Origin: DATKHR01 sp036557365
Lineage (GTDB): Bacteria; Acidobacteriota; Vicinamibacteria; Vicinamibacterales; CAVVIG01
Direction of reading: 5' to 3'
Assembly (NCBI GenBank): GCA_036557365.1
Contig: DATBHR010000060.1
Coordinates: 1-64,000, forward strand
DNA: 64,000 nt
The translations under genes and the position numbers were made by a program. This document shows positions 9,204-18,336 of the stretch, one piece after another. Each line of letters opens with the position of its first letter. The stretch's first letter is position 1. The notes under the pieces are model-generated. The model saw only the letters and a program-made list of their open reading frames with translations. It searched no databases and was not told the origin of the DNA.

Positions 9204-9404
9204 TTGACCATCACGTTGAACGGCGAGCGCTTCGACATCGCTGCGCCGATGTCCGTTGCAGAGCTGCTGACGCACCTGAACATTGACGCCCGCCGCGTCG
9301 CGGTCGAGCACAACCTGATGGTCGTCAGGCGCACGACGTTCGAAGACACGATGGTCCGCGAAGGAGACGAGGTGGAAATCGTCAACTTCGTCGGGGGTGG
9401 ATAG
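9204..9404 (+). CDS. thiS: Sulfur carrier protein ThiS
   Basis: 66 aa, beta-grasp fold, ending in the obligatory Gly-Gly (VNFVGGG). Its C-terminal thiocarboxylate donates sulfur for the thiazole ring of thiamine. The only start in frame that keeps the first beta strand (TITLNGERFD) is a TTG at 9204; a TAAAAT hexamer at 9186-9191 could serve as a -10 box and would leave a very short leader. thiG starts with the base after the thiS stop codon, so the pair is coupled. I looked for a TPP riboswitch in the 60-bp gap to egtB and saw none. Confidence 0.92.
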   Translation: MTITLNGERFDIAAPMSVAELLTHLNIDARRVAVEHNLMVVRRTTFEDTMVREGDEVEIVNFVGGG

Positions 9405-10178
9405 GTGGATACCTTTTCGATCGCAGGCAAGACCTTCACGTCTCGGCTTATCGTCGGCACCGGCAAATACTCCTCGCCTTCCATCATGGTGCGGGCGCAC
9501 GACGCGTCTGGCGCCGAAATGATCACGGTCGCTGTCCGGCGCGTGAACATCAGCGACCGATCCAAGGAGTCGCTGCTCGACTACATTGATCCATCGAAGT
9601 ATTTCCTGCTGCCCAACACCGCCGGCTGCTACACCGCCGACGAAGCGATTCGCACGGCAAGGCTCGGACGCGAGGCGGGTCTGTCCAACTGGGTGAAGCT
9701 CGAGGTGATCGGCGACGAACAAACGCTGTTCCCCGACAACGAAGCGCTCATCGAAGCGACGCATGCGCTCGTCCGTGAAGGATTCGTCGTGATGCCGTAC
9801 ACGACGGACGATCCGATCGTGTGCCGCAAGCTCGAGGACGCTGGCGCCGCCGCCGTGATGCCGCTCGGTGCGCCGATCGGATCCGGCCTCGGCATCCAGA
9901 ACGCGAACAACATCCGCATCATTCGCGAACGCGCGCGCGTTCCGCTCATCGTCGACGCGGGCGTCGGCACGGCATCCGATGCGGCGCTCGCGATGGAGCT
10001 CGGCGCGGACGCCGTGCTGATGAACACCGCGATCGCCGGCGCCCAGGATCCAGTCGCGATGGCTGAAGCGATGAAGCTTGCGGTCCGCGCTGGCCGGCTG
10101 GCGTTCACCGCGGGACGGATTCCGCGGCGGATGTATGCCAACGCGAGCAGCCCGGTCGAGGGACTCGTCGGGCGCTGA
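9405..10178 (+). CDS. thiG: Thiazole synthase ThiG
   Basis: 257 aa TIM-barrel enzyme that builds the thiazole phosphate moiety of thiamine from DXP, dehydroglycine and ThiS thiocarboxylate. Typical stretches are SRLIVGTGKY, LLPNTAGCYTADEA, WVKLEVIGD with the Schiff-base lysine, MPLGAPIGSGLGIQN and VPLIVDAGVGTASDAA. GTG start immediately after the thiS TAG. No thiO, thiH or thiE is nearby, so the dehydroglycine source is encoded elsewhere. Confidence 0.95.
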   Translation: MDTFSIAGKTFTSRLIVGTGKYSSPSIMVRAHDASGAEMITVAVRRVNISDRSKESLLDYIDPSKYFLLPNTAGCYTADEAIRTARLGREAGLSNWVKLEVIGDEQTLFPDNEALIEATHALVREGFVVMPYTTDDPIVCRKLEDAGAAAVMPLGAPIGSGLGIQNANNIRIIRERARVPLIVDAGVGTASDAALAMELGADAVLMNTAIAGAQDPVAMAEAMKLAVRAGRLAFTAGRIPRRMYANASSPVEGLVGR

Positions 10179-10202
10179 TCGCCGCCTGAGACTGACCACA
10201 CG

Positions 10203-10856
10203 ATGCCCCACCCCGACGATCTCGCGGCAATCAAGGCCGAGCGGGAAGCGGCCGATCGTGCGTACAACGACGCCCTGACGCGGCTCGATCGCGCGATTCA
10301 GCGGCTTCCGGTCGATTTTCCGCATCCGCCGCCAGGGCCGGACGAACATCAGGTCAGCCCGCTGAACGCGTTGTGGAAAATCGAGCCTGTGCCCGCGTCT
10401 GCGGGCTTCGGCGGCCGGGTGGCCGCGATGGTGCGCCGGATGGTCGCGCCGCTCTTCGAGCAGCAGCAGCGCTTCAACGCCGCCGTCGTCGATCACGTGA
10501 ATCGAAACGTCCGGGTCGCCCGCGAGACTCGCGAATCAATCGCGAGCGGCCTGACAGTGCTGCGCGACACGATCGCCGAGCTCGTGCGCTTCCAGAGCGT
10601 CCTCATCGTCTACCTGCAGCAGATCACGCCGTACGTCGACACGCGCGATCGCGACGTGGCGGGACTCCTCCGCGGGCTCTCAGGGGCGATCAACGCCGTC
10701 GCCGACGATGTGCTGAAGAAATCCGACGCGATGCTGTCGCGCGACCGGCGTCAGGACGCGCGGCTCGACGATCTGTCGGCACAACTGTCCGCACTGCGCA
10801 CGCAGATCGACGCGCTGTCGCGCACGCTCGAACCTCGAGGCCCGGGCGCGGCGTGA
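10203..10856 (+). CDS. Coiled-coil protein sharing a module with the nearby polysaccharide methyltransferase
   Basis: 217 aa, no signal peptide or membrane helix. Residues 10-35 (EREAADRAYNDALTRLDRAI) and the later LIVYLQQITPYVDTRDRDVAGLL segment closely parallel the N-terminus of the methyltransferase at 15180 (RRTADERYNSALTALDRAV and LIVFLQQITAFVESKDREI). The C-terminus is a predicted coiled coil (DARLDDLSAQLSALRTQIDALS). It lacks any methyltransferase domain. It lies between thiG and the O-antigen-ligase-like gene, so a role in polysaccharide assembly, perhaps as a scaffold or chain-length regulator, is inferred from position and the shared module only. Confidence 0.7.
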   Translation: MPHPDDLAAIKAEREAADRAYNDALTRLDRAIQRLPVDFPHPPPGPDEHQVSPLNALWKIEPVPASAGFGGRVAAMVRRMVAPLFEQQQRFNAAVVDHVNRNVRVARETRESIASGLTVLRDTIAELVRFQSVLIVYLQQITPYVDTRDRDVAGLLRGLSGAINAVADDVLKKSDAMLSRDRRQDARLDDLSAQLSALRTQIDALSRTLEPRGPGAA

Positions 10857-10893
10857 TCGGCAACCTGTTGCGCATCCGCCGGCGGCTCCGGAT

Positions 10894-12828
10894 GTGAACG
10901 CGTCGCCGATCGTCTGGCGCTCGCGCTGGATGCGGCTGGCGCTCGCCGCGCTGCCGTGCTGGTTCACGTTTGCGGTCCTGGTGCTGAACACGACCTGGAC
11001 CACGAAGCTGATCGTCGGCGGCGTGTTTCTCGCCACCGTGCTGTCGCCGGGCCGCGGTCTGGTCGTCGTCGCGGCGCTGGTCCCGCTCGGCCGACTCCTC
11101 GAAGCTCTTCTCAACCTGCAGCCGTTCCGGGTGAGCGAAGCGCTGGTCCTCGCGTTTCTCGCCGGCTGGCTGATCAAAGGTGATGACGATCGATCGGGTC
11201 CACGCGTCCCGTCGACAGCCGCGTGGATGCTCGCCGCGATCGCCGCGATGTCCGGCGTGGCGCAGGCAATCGCGATGGCGAGGGATCGTCCCGAGGTCCT
11301 GACCGACTCGCTCCAGACGCTGTTTCAGGCGTACTACCTCATTCCGGACCAGATCGGATTCGGCGCGGCCGCAACGCTCATCGAAGGCCTCGCGCTCGCC
11401 GCCGCAGTCGCGACGCTGGTGCGACGCGCGCCGCGGTTGACGGTCACGCTGCCGGCGGCCGTTACCGTCGGCGCCACGGCGGCTGCGCTGAGCAGCGTGT
11501 TTCTTGCCCGAGGCATCGGCCCTGCGGCGATCGTCGCGGAGCAGGCGCGGTTCGGACCGCGCATCAGCGCGTTCGTCGGTGACGTGAATGCCGCCGCCAG
11601 CTACTTCGTGATGACGATGTTCGTGGCGCTCGGCATGGCGGTCTGGCGGCGACGTCCGTCGAGCGCCCTCTGGGTCGCCGCCGCGTTTCTTCAGGTGGTC
11701 GCGCTGATACTGACCCGGTCGCGGACAGGCGTCGCCGTTGCGATCATCGTCTTCGGCGTCGCGGGCGGCATCGCGCTCGTGGCGCGATGGAAGCCGGCCG
11801 CACGGCTGACCGCAATCGCCGCGCTGCTGGTGGTCGCCCTCGTCGCCGGCCTCGCGCGCTACCGCACGCTCCAGCACGATCCCGGCAATTCGTTCCGACA
11901 GCAGTTTTTCTCGACGAGCCTCCGCATGATCGCCGCGCGGCCGATCGCCGGCGTCGGTGTTGGACGCTACTACGAAGTGTCGTCGCTCTTTCTGACGCCG
12001 GAAATGGCGTGGGTCTACGGCACGCAGAACGCGCACAATTACTTCCTGCAGATCGCGGGCGAGCTCGGCCTCGCCGGTCTCGTCCTCTTTCTTGCGTTCC
12101 TGTGGGCGGTGCTCGCGCGCGCGATGCGCGCGCTCGTGCGCCGGTCCACCGATTGGCGTCTGCTTGGCTGCACGGCCGGCGTGGCTGCGCTTCTCGCGAC
12201 GTGCCTCACCGGACATCCGCTGCTGCTCGACGAAGTCAACTACACGTTCTGGATCGTGTTCGGCCTCGCCGGCTCGCTCGCGGGATCCGTCCTGCTCAAC
12301 GATCCGTATCCGGTGTCGGTTGCGCTCCCTCACGTCGCAGAAGAGTCGCCCCGGTGGCGGCCGGCCGCCTGCATCGTCGTTCTCACAACCGTGGGGGCTG
12401 CCCAAATCTATTCAGCGTCGAAATGGCTTACTCCGCCTGCCGTCGTGGATGTCGACGGGCTCGAACCGTGGGCGGTCGATGGCGACGGCACGCGGTACCG
12501 CTGGACGCACGGCTTCGCGAGCTTCTTCGTATCCGACCGCGCGACTCGCGTCTACATTCCCGTCAGGCTGCCGTTCGGCGTGTCGCAGATTTCACCGATG
12601 CGCGTCGAGGTCAGCGTTGCCGGCTCGTGGCGGCAGGATCTGATGGTGGGCAGCTCGTGGGACATCCTCAACATCGAGATCCCGCCCTCCGACGCGCGGG
12701 CACACTTCAAGCGGATCAACCTGAAGATGCAGCGGACGTGGCAGCCGGCAATCTATGTCCCCGGCAGCCACGACATGCGAGAGGTGGGCGTAGAGGTCGG
12801 CGAACTGAAGCCGTTCTACGAGTACTGA
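10894..12828 (+). CDS. O-antigen ligase/polymerase-like membrane protein
   Basis: 644 aa, GTG start at 10894. About ten to twelve hydrophobic segments fill residues 10-450 (for example LALAALPCWFTFAVLVL and LIVGGVFLATVLSPG). The Wzy/WaaL signature lies near residues 345-395: RPIAGVGVGRYYEV, then NAHNYFLQIAGELGLAGLVLFLAFLW, matching the PF04932 large periplasmic loop. After the last helix about 190 residues form a soluble, beta-rich C-terminal domain (PAVVDVDGLEPWAVDGDGTRY onward), unusual for WaaL-type ligases. It probably polymerises or ligates surface polysaccharide at the periplasmic face; ligase and polymerase cannot be separated by sequence. Confidence 0.8.
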   Translation: MNASPIVWRSRWMRLALAALPCWFTFAVLVLNTTWTTKLIVGGVFLATVLSPGRGLVVVAALVPLGRLLEALLNLQPFRVSEALVLAFLAGWLIKGDDDRSGPRVPSTAAWMLAAIAAMSGVAQAIAMARDRPEVLTDSLQTLFQAYYLIPDQIGFGAAATLIEGLALAAAVATLVRRAPRLTVTLPAAVTVGATAAALSSVFLARGIGPAAIVAEQARFGPRISAFVGDVNAAASYFVMTMFVALGMAVWRRRPSSALWVAAAFLQVVALILTRSRTGVAVAIIVFGVAGGIALVARWKPAARLTAIAALLVVALVAGLARYRTLQHDPGNSFRQQFFSTSLRMIAARPIAGVGVGRYYEVSSLFLTPEMAWVYGTQNAHNYFLQIAGELGLAGLVLFLAFLWAVLARAMRALVRRSTDWRLLGCTAGVAALLATCLTGHPLLLDEVNYTFWIVFGLAGSLAGSVLLNDPYPVSVALPHVAEESPRWRPAACIVVLTTVGAAQIYSASKWLTPPAVVDVDGLEPWAVDGDGTRYRWTHGFASFFVSDRATRVYIPVRLPFGVSQISPMRVEVSVAGSWRQDLMVGSSWDILNIEIPPSDARAHFKRINLKMQRTWQPAIYVPGSHDMREVGVEVGELKPFYEY

Positions 12829-12834
12829 CCGCGA

Positions 12835-14163
12835 TCAGAGTCGCGAGATCGACGTTTCTTTCCGTCCCCGCAGCGCGTTGCGCGTGTCGACGACGAGGAT
12901 GCCGCTCTTCACGAGCTCGTCGTAGTCGAACTGCGAGTGATCGGTGCAGATGACGGCGCAGTCGACCTTGTCCTTGATCGCCGTCGCCAGGTCGACCGAC
13001 TTCAACGTCCGCTTGTCGTGCTTCAGTTCCGGAACCCACGGATCCGTGTAGCTGATTTGCGCGCCGCGCCGGACGAGCAGCTCGAGAACATCGAGCGCCG
13101 GCGACTCGCGCATGTCGTTGACGTCTTTCTTGTAAGCGACGCCGACGAGCAGAACCTTCGAGCCGTTGATCGGCTTGCGCACGGTGTTGAGCGCTTCGGC
13201 GACGCGCTCGACCACATAGTCCGGCATCGACGAGTTGACGTGGCCGGCGAGCTCGATGAAGCGGCACTCGAACCCGCTCTGACGCGCCTTCCACGACAGA
13301 TAAAACGGATCGATCGGGATGCAGTGGCCGCCGAGTCCCGGACCGGGATAGAACGGCATGAAGCCGAACGGCTTCGTCTTGGCCGCGTCGATGACCTCCC
13401 AGACGTCGATGTTCATCTTGTGGGACATCAGCGCGATTTCGTTGACGAGGCCGATGTTCACCGCCCGGAACGTGTTCTCGAGCAGCTTCACCATCTCCGC
13501 CACGCGCGTGGAGCTGACGGGCACGACACGCTCGACGGCCGACGCATACAGCGCTGCGGCCACCTCGGTGCTCGCGTCGCCGACGCCGCCGACGATCTTC
13601 GGGATGTTGCGCGTGTGGAACTGTAGGTTGCCCGGATCGACGCGCTCCGGCGAGAACGCCAGGAAGAAATCGGCGTCCGCGCGCAGGCCGTTAGCTTCGA
13701 GCATCGGCTGCACCACTTCGTCCGTCGTGCCCGGATACGTCGTTGACTCGAGGACGATGAGCTGACCGCGCTGAAGCGTAGCCGCGCACGCTTCGACGGC
13801 CTTCACGACGTACGACAGATCTGGGTCGCGAGTCTTACGGAGCGGCGTCGGGACCGCGATGTCGATGACGTCCATGTCCGCAAGTTCCGACATGTTCGCC
13901 GTGCCCCGGAGCTTGCCCGCTTTGACCGAGGCGGCGACGTCGGCCTCCGACACGTCGGGAATGTAGCTGCGGCCGCTGTTGATCGCGTCCGCCTTCTTTT
14001 CGTCCACGTCGAAGCCGGTGACGGGAAATCCCTGACGAGCGAACTCCACCGCTAACGGCAGTCCGACGTAGCCGAGGCCGATGACGCCGACCTTGGCGCG
14101 GCGGTTGCGGATGCGGTTGAGAAGTTCGGTTTGAAGTGACGCGGATGTCGTGGGCGTGCTCAT
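12835..14163 (-). CDS. Nucleotide-sugar 6-dehydrogenase (WbpA / UDP-GlcNAc type)
   Basis: 442 aa UDP-glucose/GDP-mannose dehydrogenase family. It oxidises C6 of a UDP-HexNAc to the uronic acid with two NAD+. Visible are the Rossmann motif VIGLGYVGLPLA (27-38), the SPERVDPGN segment, and the catalytic cysteine in LGGHCIPIDPFYLSWKA. The closest family pattern is WbpA rather than Ugd, and a WbpE-like aminotransferase (19620) lies in the same region, which fits an acetamido-uronic acid pathway; the intervening WbpB oxidase is not in the window. The gene overlaps gmd by 4 bp (ATGA) and is transcribed after it. Confidence 0.88.
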   Translation of the reverse strand: MSTPTTSASLQTELLNRIRNRRAKVGVIGLGYVGLPLAVEFARQGFPVTGFDVDEKKADAINSGRSYIPDVSEADVAASVKAGKLRGTANMSELADMDVIDIAVPTPLRKTRDPDLSYVVKAVEACAATLQRGQLIVLESTTYPGTTDEVVQPMLEANGLRADADFFLAFSPERVDPGNLQFHTRNIPKIVGGVGDASTEVAAALYASAVERVVPVSSTRVAEMVKLLENTFRAVNIGLVNEIALMSHKMNIDVWEVIDAAKTKPFGFMPFYPGPGLGGHCIPIDPFYLSWKARQSGFECRFIELAGHVNSSMPDYVVERVAEALNTVRKPINGSKVLLVGVAYKKDVNDMRESPALDVLELLVRRGAQISYTDPWVPELKHDKRTLKSVDLATAIKDKVDCAVICTDHSQFDYDELVKSGILVVDTRNALRGRKETSISRL

Positions 14164-15161
14164 CGCAACGAGACCTTTTCTCCAGTGCGGACCGGCGGGG
14201 CGGATGAGAGCCGTTCGAGATCGGCGTCCACCATCATCTCGACCAATTGCTGAAAGCTGACTTCAGGCCGCCACTGCAGGTGTTCCCGGGCCTTGGTGGC
14301 ATCGCCGAGCAGATGCTCGACTTCCGCCGGCCGCAGCAGCGCCGGATCGACGCGGACATGGTCCTGCCAGGTCAGGCCAACACGGCCGAAAGCAATCTCG
14401 ATGAGTTGACGGACGGAGTGACTGACGCCTGTGGCGATGACGTAGTCGTCCGCTTCGTCCTGCTGCAGCATCAGCCACATCGCGCGCACGTAGTCGCCAG
14501 CGAAGCCCCAGTCGCGGTGCGCGTCGAGATTGCCGATGGACAACGAATCCGCAAGTCCCAGCTTCACGCGCGCGACGCCGTCCGTCACCTTCCGCGTCAC
14601 GAACTCGAGTCCGCGCCGCGGCGATTCGTGGTTGAACAGCATGCCGGAGATGGCGAACAGGTTGTAGCTCTCGCGGTAGTTCACGGTGATGTAGTGCGCG
14701 AACACCTTCGATACGCCGTACGGACTGCGCGGGTAGAACGGCGTCGTTTCGCGCTGCGGCATCTCGCGGACTTTCCCGAACATCTCGCTTGATGACGCCT
14801 GATAGAACTTGATCTTCGGATCGACCTGGCGAATGGCGTCGAGTAGCCGCGTGACTCCCTGGGCGTTGTACTCGCCGGTCAGCATCGGCTGATCCCACGA
14901 GGCCGGCACGAACGACATCGCCGCGAGGTTGTAAATTTCCTGCGGACGCACTTCGTCGATCAATCGGATCAACGACAGTTGATCGAGCAGATCCGCAGGC
15001 TTCAGGACGATACGATCGAGCAGGTGCTCGATGCGCCAGAGATTCGGTGCGCTCGATCGCCGGACCATGCCGACGACCTCGTATCCCTTCTCGAGCAGCA
15101 GCTCGGCGAGATAGGAACCGTCCTGGCCGGTGATTCCGGTGATAATGGCTCGCTTGGGCAT
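14160..15161 (-). CDS. gmd: GDP-mannose 4,6-dehydratase
   Basis: 333 aa extended SDR enzyme. It makes GDP-4-keto-6-deoxymannose, the precursor of GDP-fucose, GDP-rhamnose and related sugars. Evidence: N-terminal TGITGQDGSYLAELLLEKGY (8-27), the SSSEMFG triad serine region (123-129), the catalytic YGVSK (148-152), and ESPRRGLEFVTRKVTDGVA, which is specific for Gmd. The next enzyme (GMER/RMD) is not adjacent. First gene of a two-gene unit with the dehydrogenase at 12835. The divergent methyltransferase starts only 18 bp away, so their promoters must overlap each other or the coding regions. Confidence 0.93.
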   Translation of the reverse strand: MPKRAIITGITGQDGSYLAELLLEKGYEVVGMVRRSSAPNLWRIEHLLDRIVLKPADLLDQLSLIRLIDEVRPQEIYNLAAMSFVPASWDQPMLTGEYNAQGVTRLLDAIRQVDPKIKFYQASSSEMFGKVREMPQRETTPFYPRSPYGVSKVFAHYITVNYRESYNLFAISGMLFNHESPRRGLEFVTRKVTDGVARVKLGLADSLSIGNLDAHRDWGFAGDYVRAMWLMLQQDEADDYVIATGVSHSVRQLIEIAFGRVGLTWQDHVRVDPALLRPAEVEHLLGDATKAREHLQWRPEVSFQQLVEMMVDADLERLSSAPPVRTGEKVSLR

Positions 15162-15179
15162 GAAACAGTGGATTTTAGC

Positions 15180-16295
15180 ATGACGACGGCGGACGACACC
15201 GAACGGTTCGCGCGCGACCGGCGCACCGCGGACGAGCGTTACAACAGCGCATTGACGGCTCTCGACCGCGCCGTCGTCGCGCTCGCGGAGCGCCCGGCGG
15301 TCGATCGCGAGGATCTCGATCGGGTGGCGACGGCACTGATCGTCTTCCTCCAGCAGATCACTGCGTTCGTGGAGAGCAAGGATCGCGAGATCGTCGCGCA
15401 GCTGGACGGCCGGTTCGCCGCGGTGACGAAATCACTCGAGCCGCTGGGCGAATTGAAGACGCAGATCGCCGTCGTTCAGCGCGCCGTGCAGACAATCGCA
15501 TCGCGATCGGCAGCCGCGTCCACGGCCACGCCGTCGTCCACGGGCAGCAGCGCCCAGCCGCCGACTCCCGTCGAAGGTGTCCACGACCACAAGTACGTCG
15601 CGTTCGAGGACGCGTTTCGCGGATCGGACGACGTCATCGCCGCGCGCGTGCGCGCCTATGTGCCGCTCTTCCGCGGTGCGACCGACGTCCTCGACATCGG
15701 CTGCGGACGAGGAGAACTGCTGGCGGCGCTGCGAAGTGCGGGCATCACTGCGCGAGGCGTCGACAGCAACGCCGCGATGATCGCCGCCGCCCGCGAACAC
15801 AATCTGGACGTCACGCATGCCGATGCGATCGGTTACCTCGACGGCGTTGCCGACGAATCGCTCGGCGGCATCGTCGCGATTCAGGTCGTCGAGCATCTGG
15901 AGCCGCGCGACCTTCTGCGCCTGCTGGATCTGGCGAGCCGCAAGCTACGCCACGGCGCGCCGGCCGTCCTCGAGACCATCAACGCGGCGTGCTGGCTCGC
16001 GTTCTTCAGCAGCTACGTCCGCGACTTCACGCACGTGCGTCCGCTGCATCCGGACACGCTGCAGTATCTGCTGCGCGCCAGCGGATTCGAACGGGTCGAG
16101 ATACGCTACAGCGCGCCGGTCCCCGATCACATGAAGATGCGGACGGTTGATGTAGCGCCGTCCGTCGCCGGCTCGAACGATCCCGCCGCTGCGGCGCTCG
16201 CCGCCGTCGCGCACGCGGTCAACGTGAACGCCGTGATTCTCAACAACCTGATGTTCACGCACCTCGATTTCGCCGCGATCGGGTACCGTATCTGA
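15180..16295 (+). CDS. SAM-dependent methyltransferase with N-terminal coiled-coil module (WbdD-like)
   Basis: 371 aa from the ATG at 15180. The first 130 residues are helical and share the RTADERYNSALTALDRAV and TALIVFLQQITAFVESKDRE segments with the protein at 10203. A Ser/Thr/Pro linker (about 120-140) leads to a class I methyltransferase: VLDIGCGRGELLAAL (motif I, GxGxG), ARGVDSN (acidic loop), IVAIQVVEHLEPRDL and an ETINAACWLAFFSSYVRDFTHVRPLHP segment typical of WbdD-type O-antigen chain-terminating methyltransferases. A role in capping or modifying polysaccharide ends is inferred from this similarity and from the gene neighbourhood. Confidence 0.8.
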   Translation: MTTADDTERFARDRRTADERYNSALTALDRAVVALAERPAVDREDLDRVATALIVFLQQITAFVESKDREIVAQLDGRFAAVTKSLEPLGELKTQIAVVQRAVQTIASRSAAASTATPSSTGSSAQPPTPVEGVHDHKYVAFEDAFRGSDDVIAARVRAYVPLFRGATDVLDIGCGRGELLAALRSAGITARGVDSNAAMIAAAREHNLDVTHADAIGYLDGVADESLGGIVAIQVVEHLEPRDLLRLLDLASRKLRHGAPAVLETINAACWLAFFSSYVRDFTHVRPLHPDTLQYLLRASGFERVEIRYSAPVPDHMKMRTVDVAPSVAGSNDPAAAALAAVAHAVNVNAVILNNLMFTHLDFAAIGYRI

Positions 16296-16326
16296 TCGTG
16301 TACGCGCGGACGGCCACTCGCACACC

Positions 16327-17418
16327 ATGGAACACATCGACGTCGCAGTAATCGGCGCCGGCGTCACCGGCCTCGCGGCCGCTCGCGCGCTGGCATTGAA
16401 GGGACAGTCTGTCTGCGTGCTCGAACGGCACCCGCGTCCCGGGCAGGACACGAGCACACACAACAGCGGCGTCATCCATGCCGGCATCTACTATCCGGCG
16501 GGGACGCTGAAAGCGCGGCTGTGCATCGAAGGACGCCATCTGATGTACGAGTTCTGCGCGCAGCACGGCGTGCCGCACGCGAATTGCGGCAAGCTCATCG
16601 TCGCGCATGACGAGACGGAGTACCGGGACCTCGAAGCGCTGTTCGCCAAGGGTGTGGCGAATGGCGTCGAGGGGCTTCAGATGGTCGATCGTGCGTTCAT
16701 GGTCGCGCGCGAGCCAGCGGTCTCCGGCGCGGCCGCAATCTGGTCGCCGGTCACGGGCATCGTCAACGCCGAAGAACTGGTGAAGACGCTCCTTCGCATC
16801 GGTGTGGACAACGGCGTCGCGTTTCTGCCAGGCACGCGACTGCTTGGCGCCGACACGCAGTCCGACGGTATCGTGCTGCGCACGGAGCGCGAGACGATTC
16901 ACGCCAGGACCGTCGTCAACGCCGCCGGTCTGTTCGCGGACGAGGTGTCCGCACTGCTCGGCGGCGAGTCGTTCACCATCTATCCCGTCCGCGGCGAATA
17001 CGTCGACATCGTCCCGTCGAAGCGCAACATCGTCAACGGCCTGGTCTACCCGCTCCCGCACGCATCCGGCCACGGCCTCGGCGTGCACATCGTGAAGACC
17101 ACCGGCGGACAGGTGTGGCTGGGACCGACGATCCGCTATCAGGATCGCAAGGACGACTACGAGGACGAACGTCTTCCGGTCGAAGACTACGTGGAGCCGG
17201 CCCGCCGGCTGCTCGCAGGCCTGACGCGCGACGATCTCCGGATGGGAGGCAGCGGCATTCGCGCGAAGCTGCATCCGCCGAGCGAGTCGTTTGCGGATTT
17301 CATGATCCGTCGCGACCGAGTCAATCCGTCCATCATTCAGGCGTCGGGAATGGATTCGCCCGGGTTGACGTCGTGCCTCGCGGTGGGGAATCTGATTGCG
17401 TCGATCGCCGGCGATTAG
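16327..17418 (+). CDS. lhgO: FAD-dependent L-2-hydroxyglutarate oxidase-like protein
   Basis: 363 aa member of the DAO family. Evidence: dinucleotide-binding VIGAGVTGLAAARALALKG at the N-terminus, the LhgO stretch STHNSGVIHAGIYYP, an internal VVNAAGLFADEVS, and C-terminal QASGMDSPGLTSCLAVG. LhgO oxidises L-2-hydroxyglutarate to 2-oxoglutarate, passing electrons to the quinone pool. Length is a little short of the usual 400 aa. It sits between polysaccharide genes without obvious functional link and ends 4 bp into the convergent rfbD gene. Confidence 0.82.
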   Translation: MEHIDVAVIGAGVTGLAAARALALKGQSVCVLERHPRPGQDTSTHNSGVIHAGIYYPAGTLKARLCIEGRHLMYEFCAQHGVPHANCGKLIVAHDETEYRDLEALFAKGVANGVEGLQMVDRAFMVAREPAVSGAAAIWSPVTGIVNAEELVKTLLRIGVDNGVAFLPGTRLLGADTQSDGIVLRTERETIHARTVVNAAGLFADEVSALLGGESFTIYPVRGEYVDIVPSKRNIVNGLVYPLPHASGHGLGVHIVKTTGGQVWLGPTIRYQDRKDDYEDERLPVEDYVEPARRLLAGLTRDDLRMGGSGIRAKLHPPSESFADFMIRRDRVNPSIIQASGMDSPGLTSCLAVGNLIASIAGD

Positions 17419-18290
17419 TCGACGGCTGACGACTTCGCGGCGCCGACGATGCGGATGAAATCCGCGAGCGCGTGCTGCCAGGGAGGCATCTCGATTCCGG
17501 CGAGGTGCAGCTTCGCGTTCGACAGCGCGCAGAACTGCGGGCGGCGCGCTTTCAGCTTGACGTCAGCGACCTTGACTGGCGTCAGCTTCGGCTCGACGTC
17601 CAGCAGGCGCGCCAGCTCCTTCGCGAATTCGAACCACGTGCACGAGCCCGAGTTCACGCAGTGGTACAGCCCGAAGGGCGCCGCGTTTTCGAGCAGCTGC
17701 CGCGTCGCGCGTGCGGCGTCGAGAATGTAGGTCGGCGTCACGGTCCGGTCTTCGAACACGCGCGGCGACGAACCTGCGAGCAGACCGTTCATGATGCCGG
17801 CGACGCTGCCCTTCGGCGTCGGACCGTTCGGCGCCTGCCCGAACAGGCTTTCGACGCGCAGGACGTACGAGCGCGGCGAGTCGAGCGCGAACCACTCCCC
17901 AAGCATCTTCGAGGCGCCGTATGCGCTCTGCGGATTTGGCGACACGTCTTCGGTGTAGGGCTCCGTGGCCGAGCCGTCGAATACGAAGTCGCTGCCGTAG
18001 TGGACGAGCACCGCACCCGCTCGCTCGGCGGCGCGTGCAAGCGCACGGACCGCAAACGCGTTCTGATTGAGCGCGTCCACCGGACGATCTTCGGCGCCGT
18101 CGACATCGTTGAACGCGGCGCAGTTCACGATGGCATCCGGCCGGGCAGCATCCATCGCTCTTGCCACCGACGCGTCGTCGTTCGTGTCGAGCGTGTCGCG
18201 CGCGAACGCCACCACCTCGTGCGCCGGCGAACACTCGTGAATCATCGCCGCGCCGAGCTGGCCGCGTGCACCCGCAATCGCAATCCTCAA
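17415..18290 (-). CDS. rfbD: dTDP-4-dehydrorhamnose reductase
   Basis: 291 aa SDR enzyme for the last step of dTDP-L-rhamnose synthesis. NADPH site GARGQLGAAM (7-16), VNCAAFNDVDGAED, GSDFVFDG (99-106) and the catalytic YGASK (124-128). rfbA, rfbB and rfbC are not in the window. Stop codon overlaps the 3' end of lhgO on the other strand by 4 bp. It lies about 46 bp downstream of the symporter gene and may share its transcript. Confidence 0.9.
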   Translation of the reverse strand: MRIAIAGARGQLGAAMIHECSPAHEVVAFARDTLDTNDDASVARAMDAARPDAIVNCAAFNDVDGAEDRPVDALNQNAFAVRALARAAERAGAVLVHYGSDFVFDGSATEPYTEDVSPNPQSAYGASKMLGEWFALDSPRSYVLRVESLFGQAPNGPTPKGSVAGIMNGLLAGSSPRVFEDRTVTPTYILDAARATRQLLENAAPFGLYHCVNSGSCTWFEFAKELARLLDVEPKLTPVKVADVKLKARRPQFCALSNAKLHLAGIEMPPWQHALADFIRIVGAAKSSAVD

Positions 18291-18336
18291 CGAACCCTCT
18301 CCATCTGCGGGACCACGGGGATCGATCGCCGCTGCC

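Noticed and set aside
9153..10496. 447-codon open frame antisense to thiS-thiG
   Set aside because: Both sense genes are unmistakable; the reverse frame has no family pattern.
10690..12405. 571-codon open frame antisense to the O-antigen ligase-like gene
   Set aside because: Composition is that of a reversed membrane protein gene, with no hydrophobic segments and no motifs.
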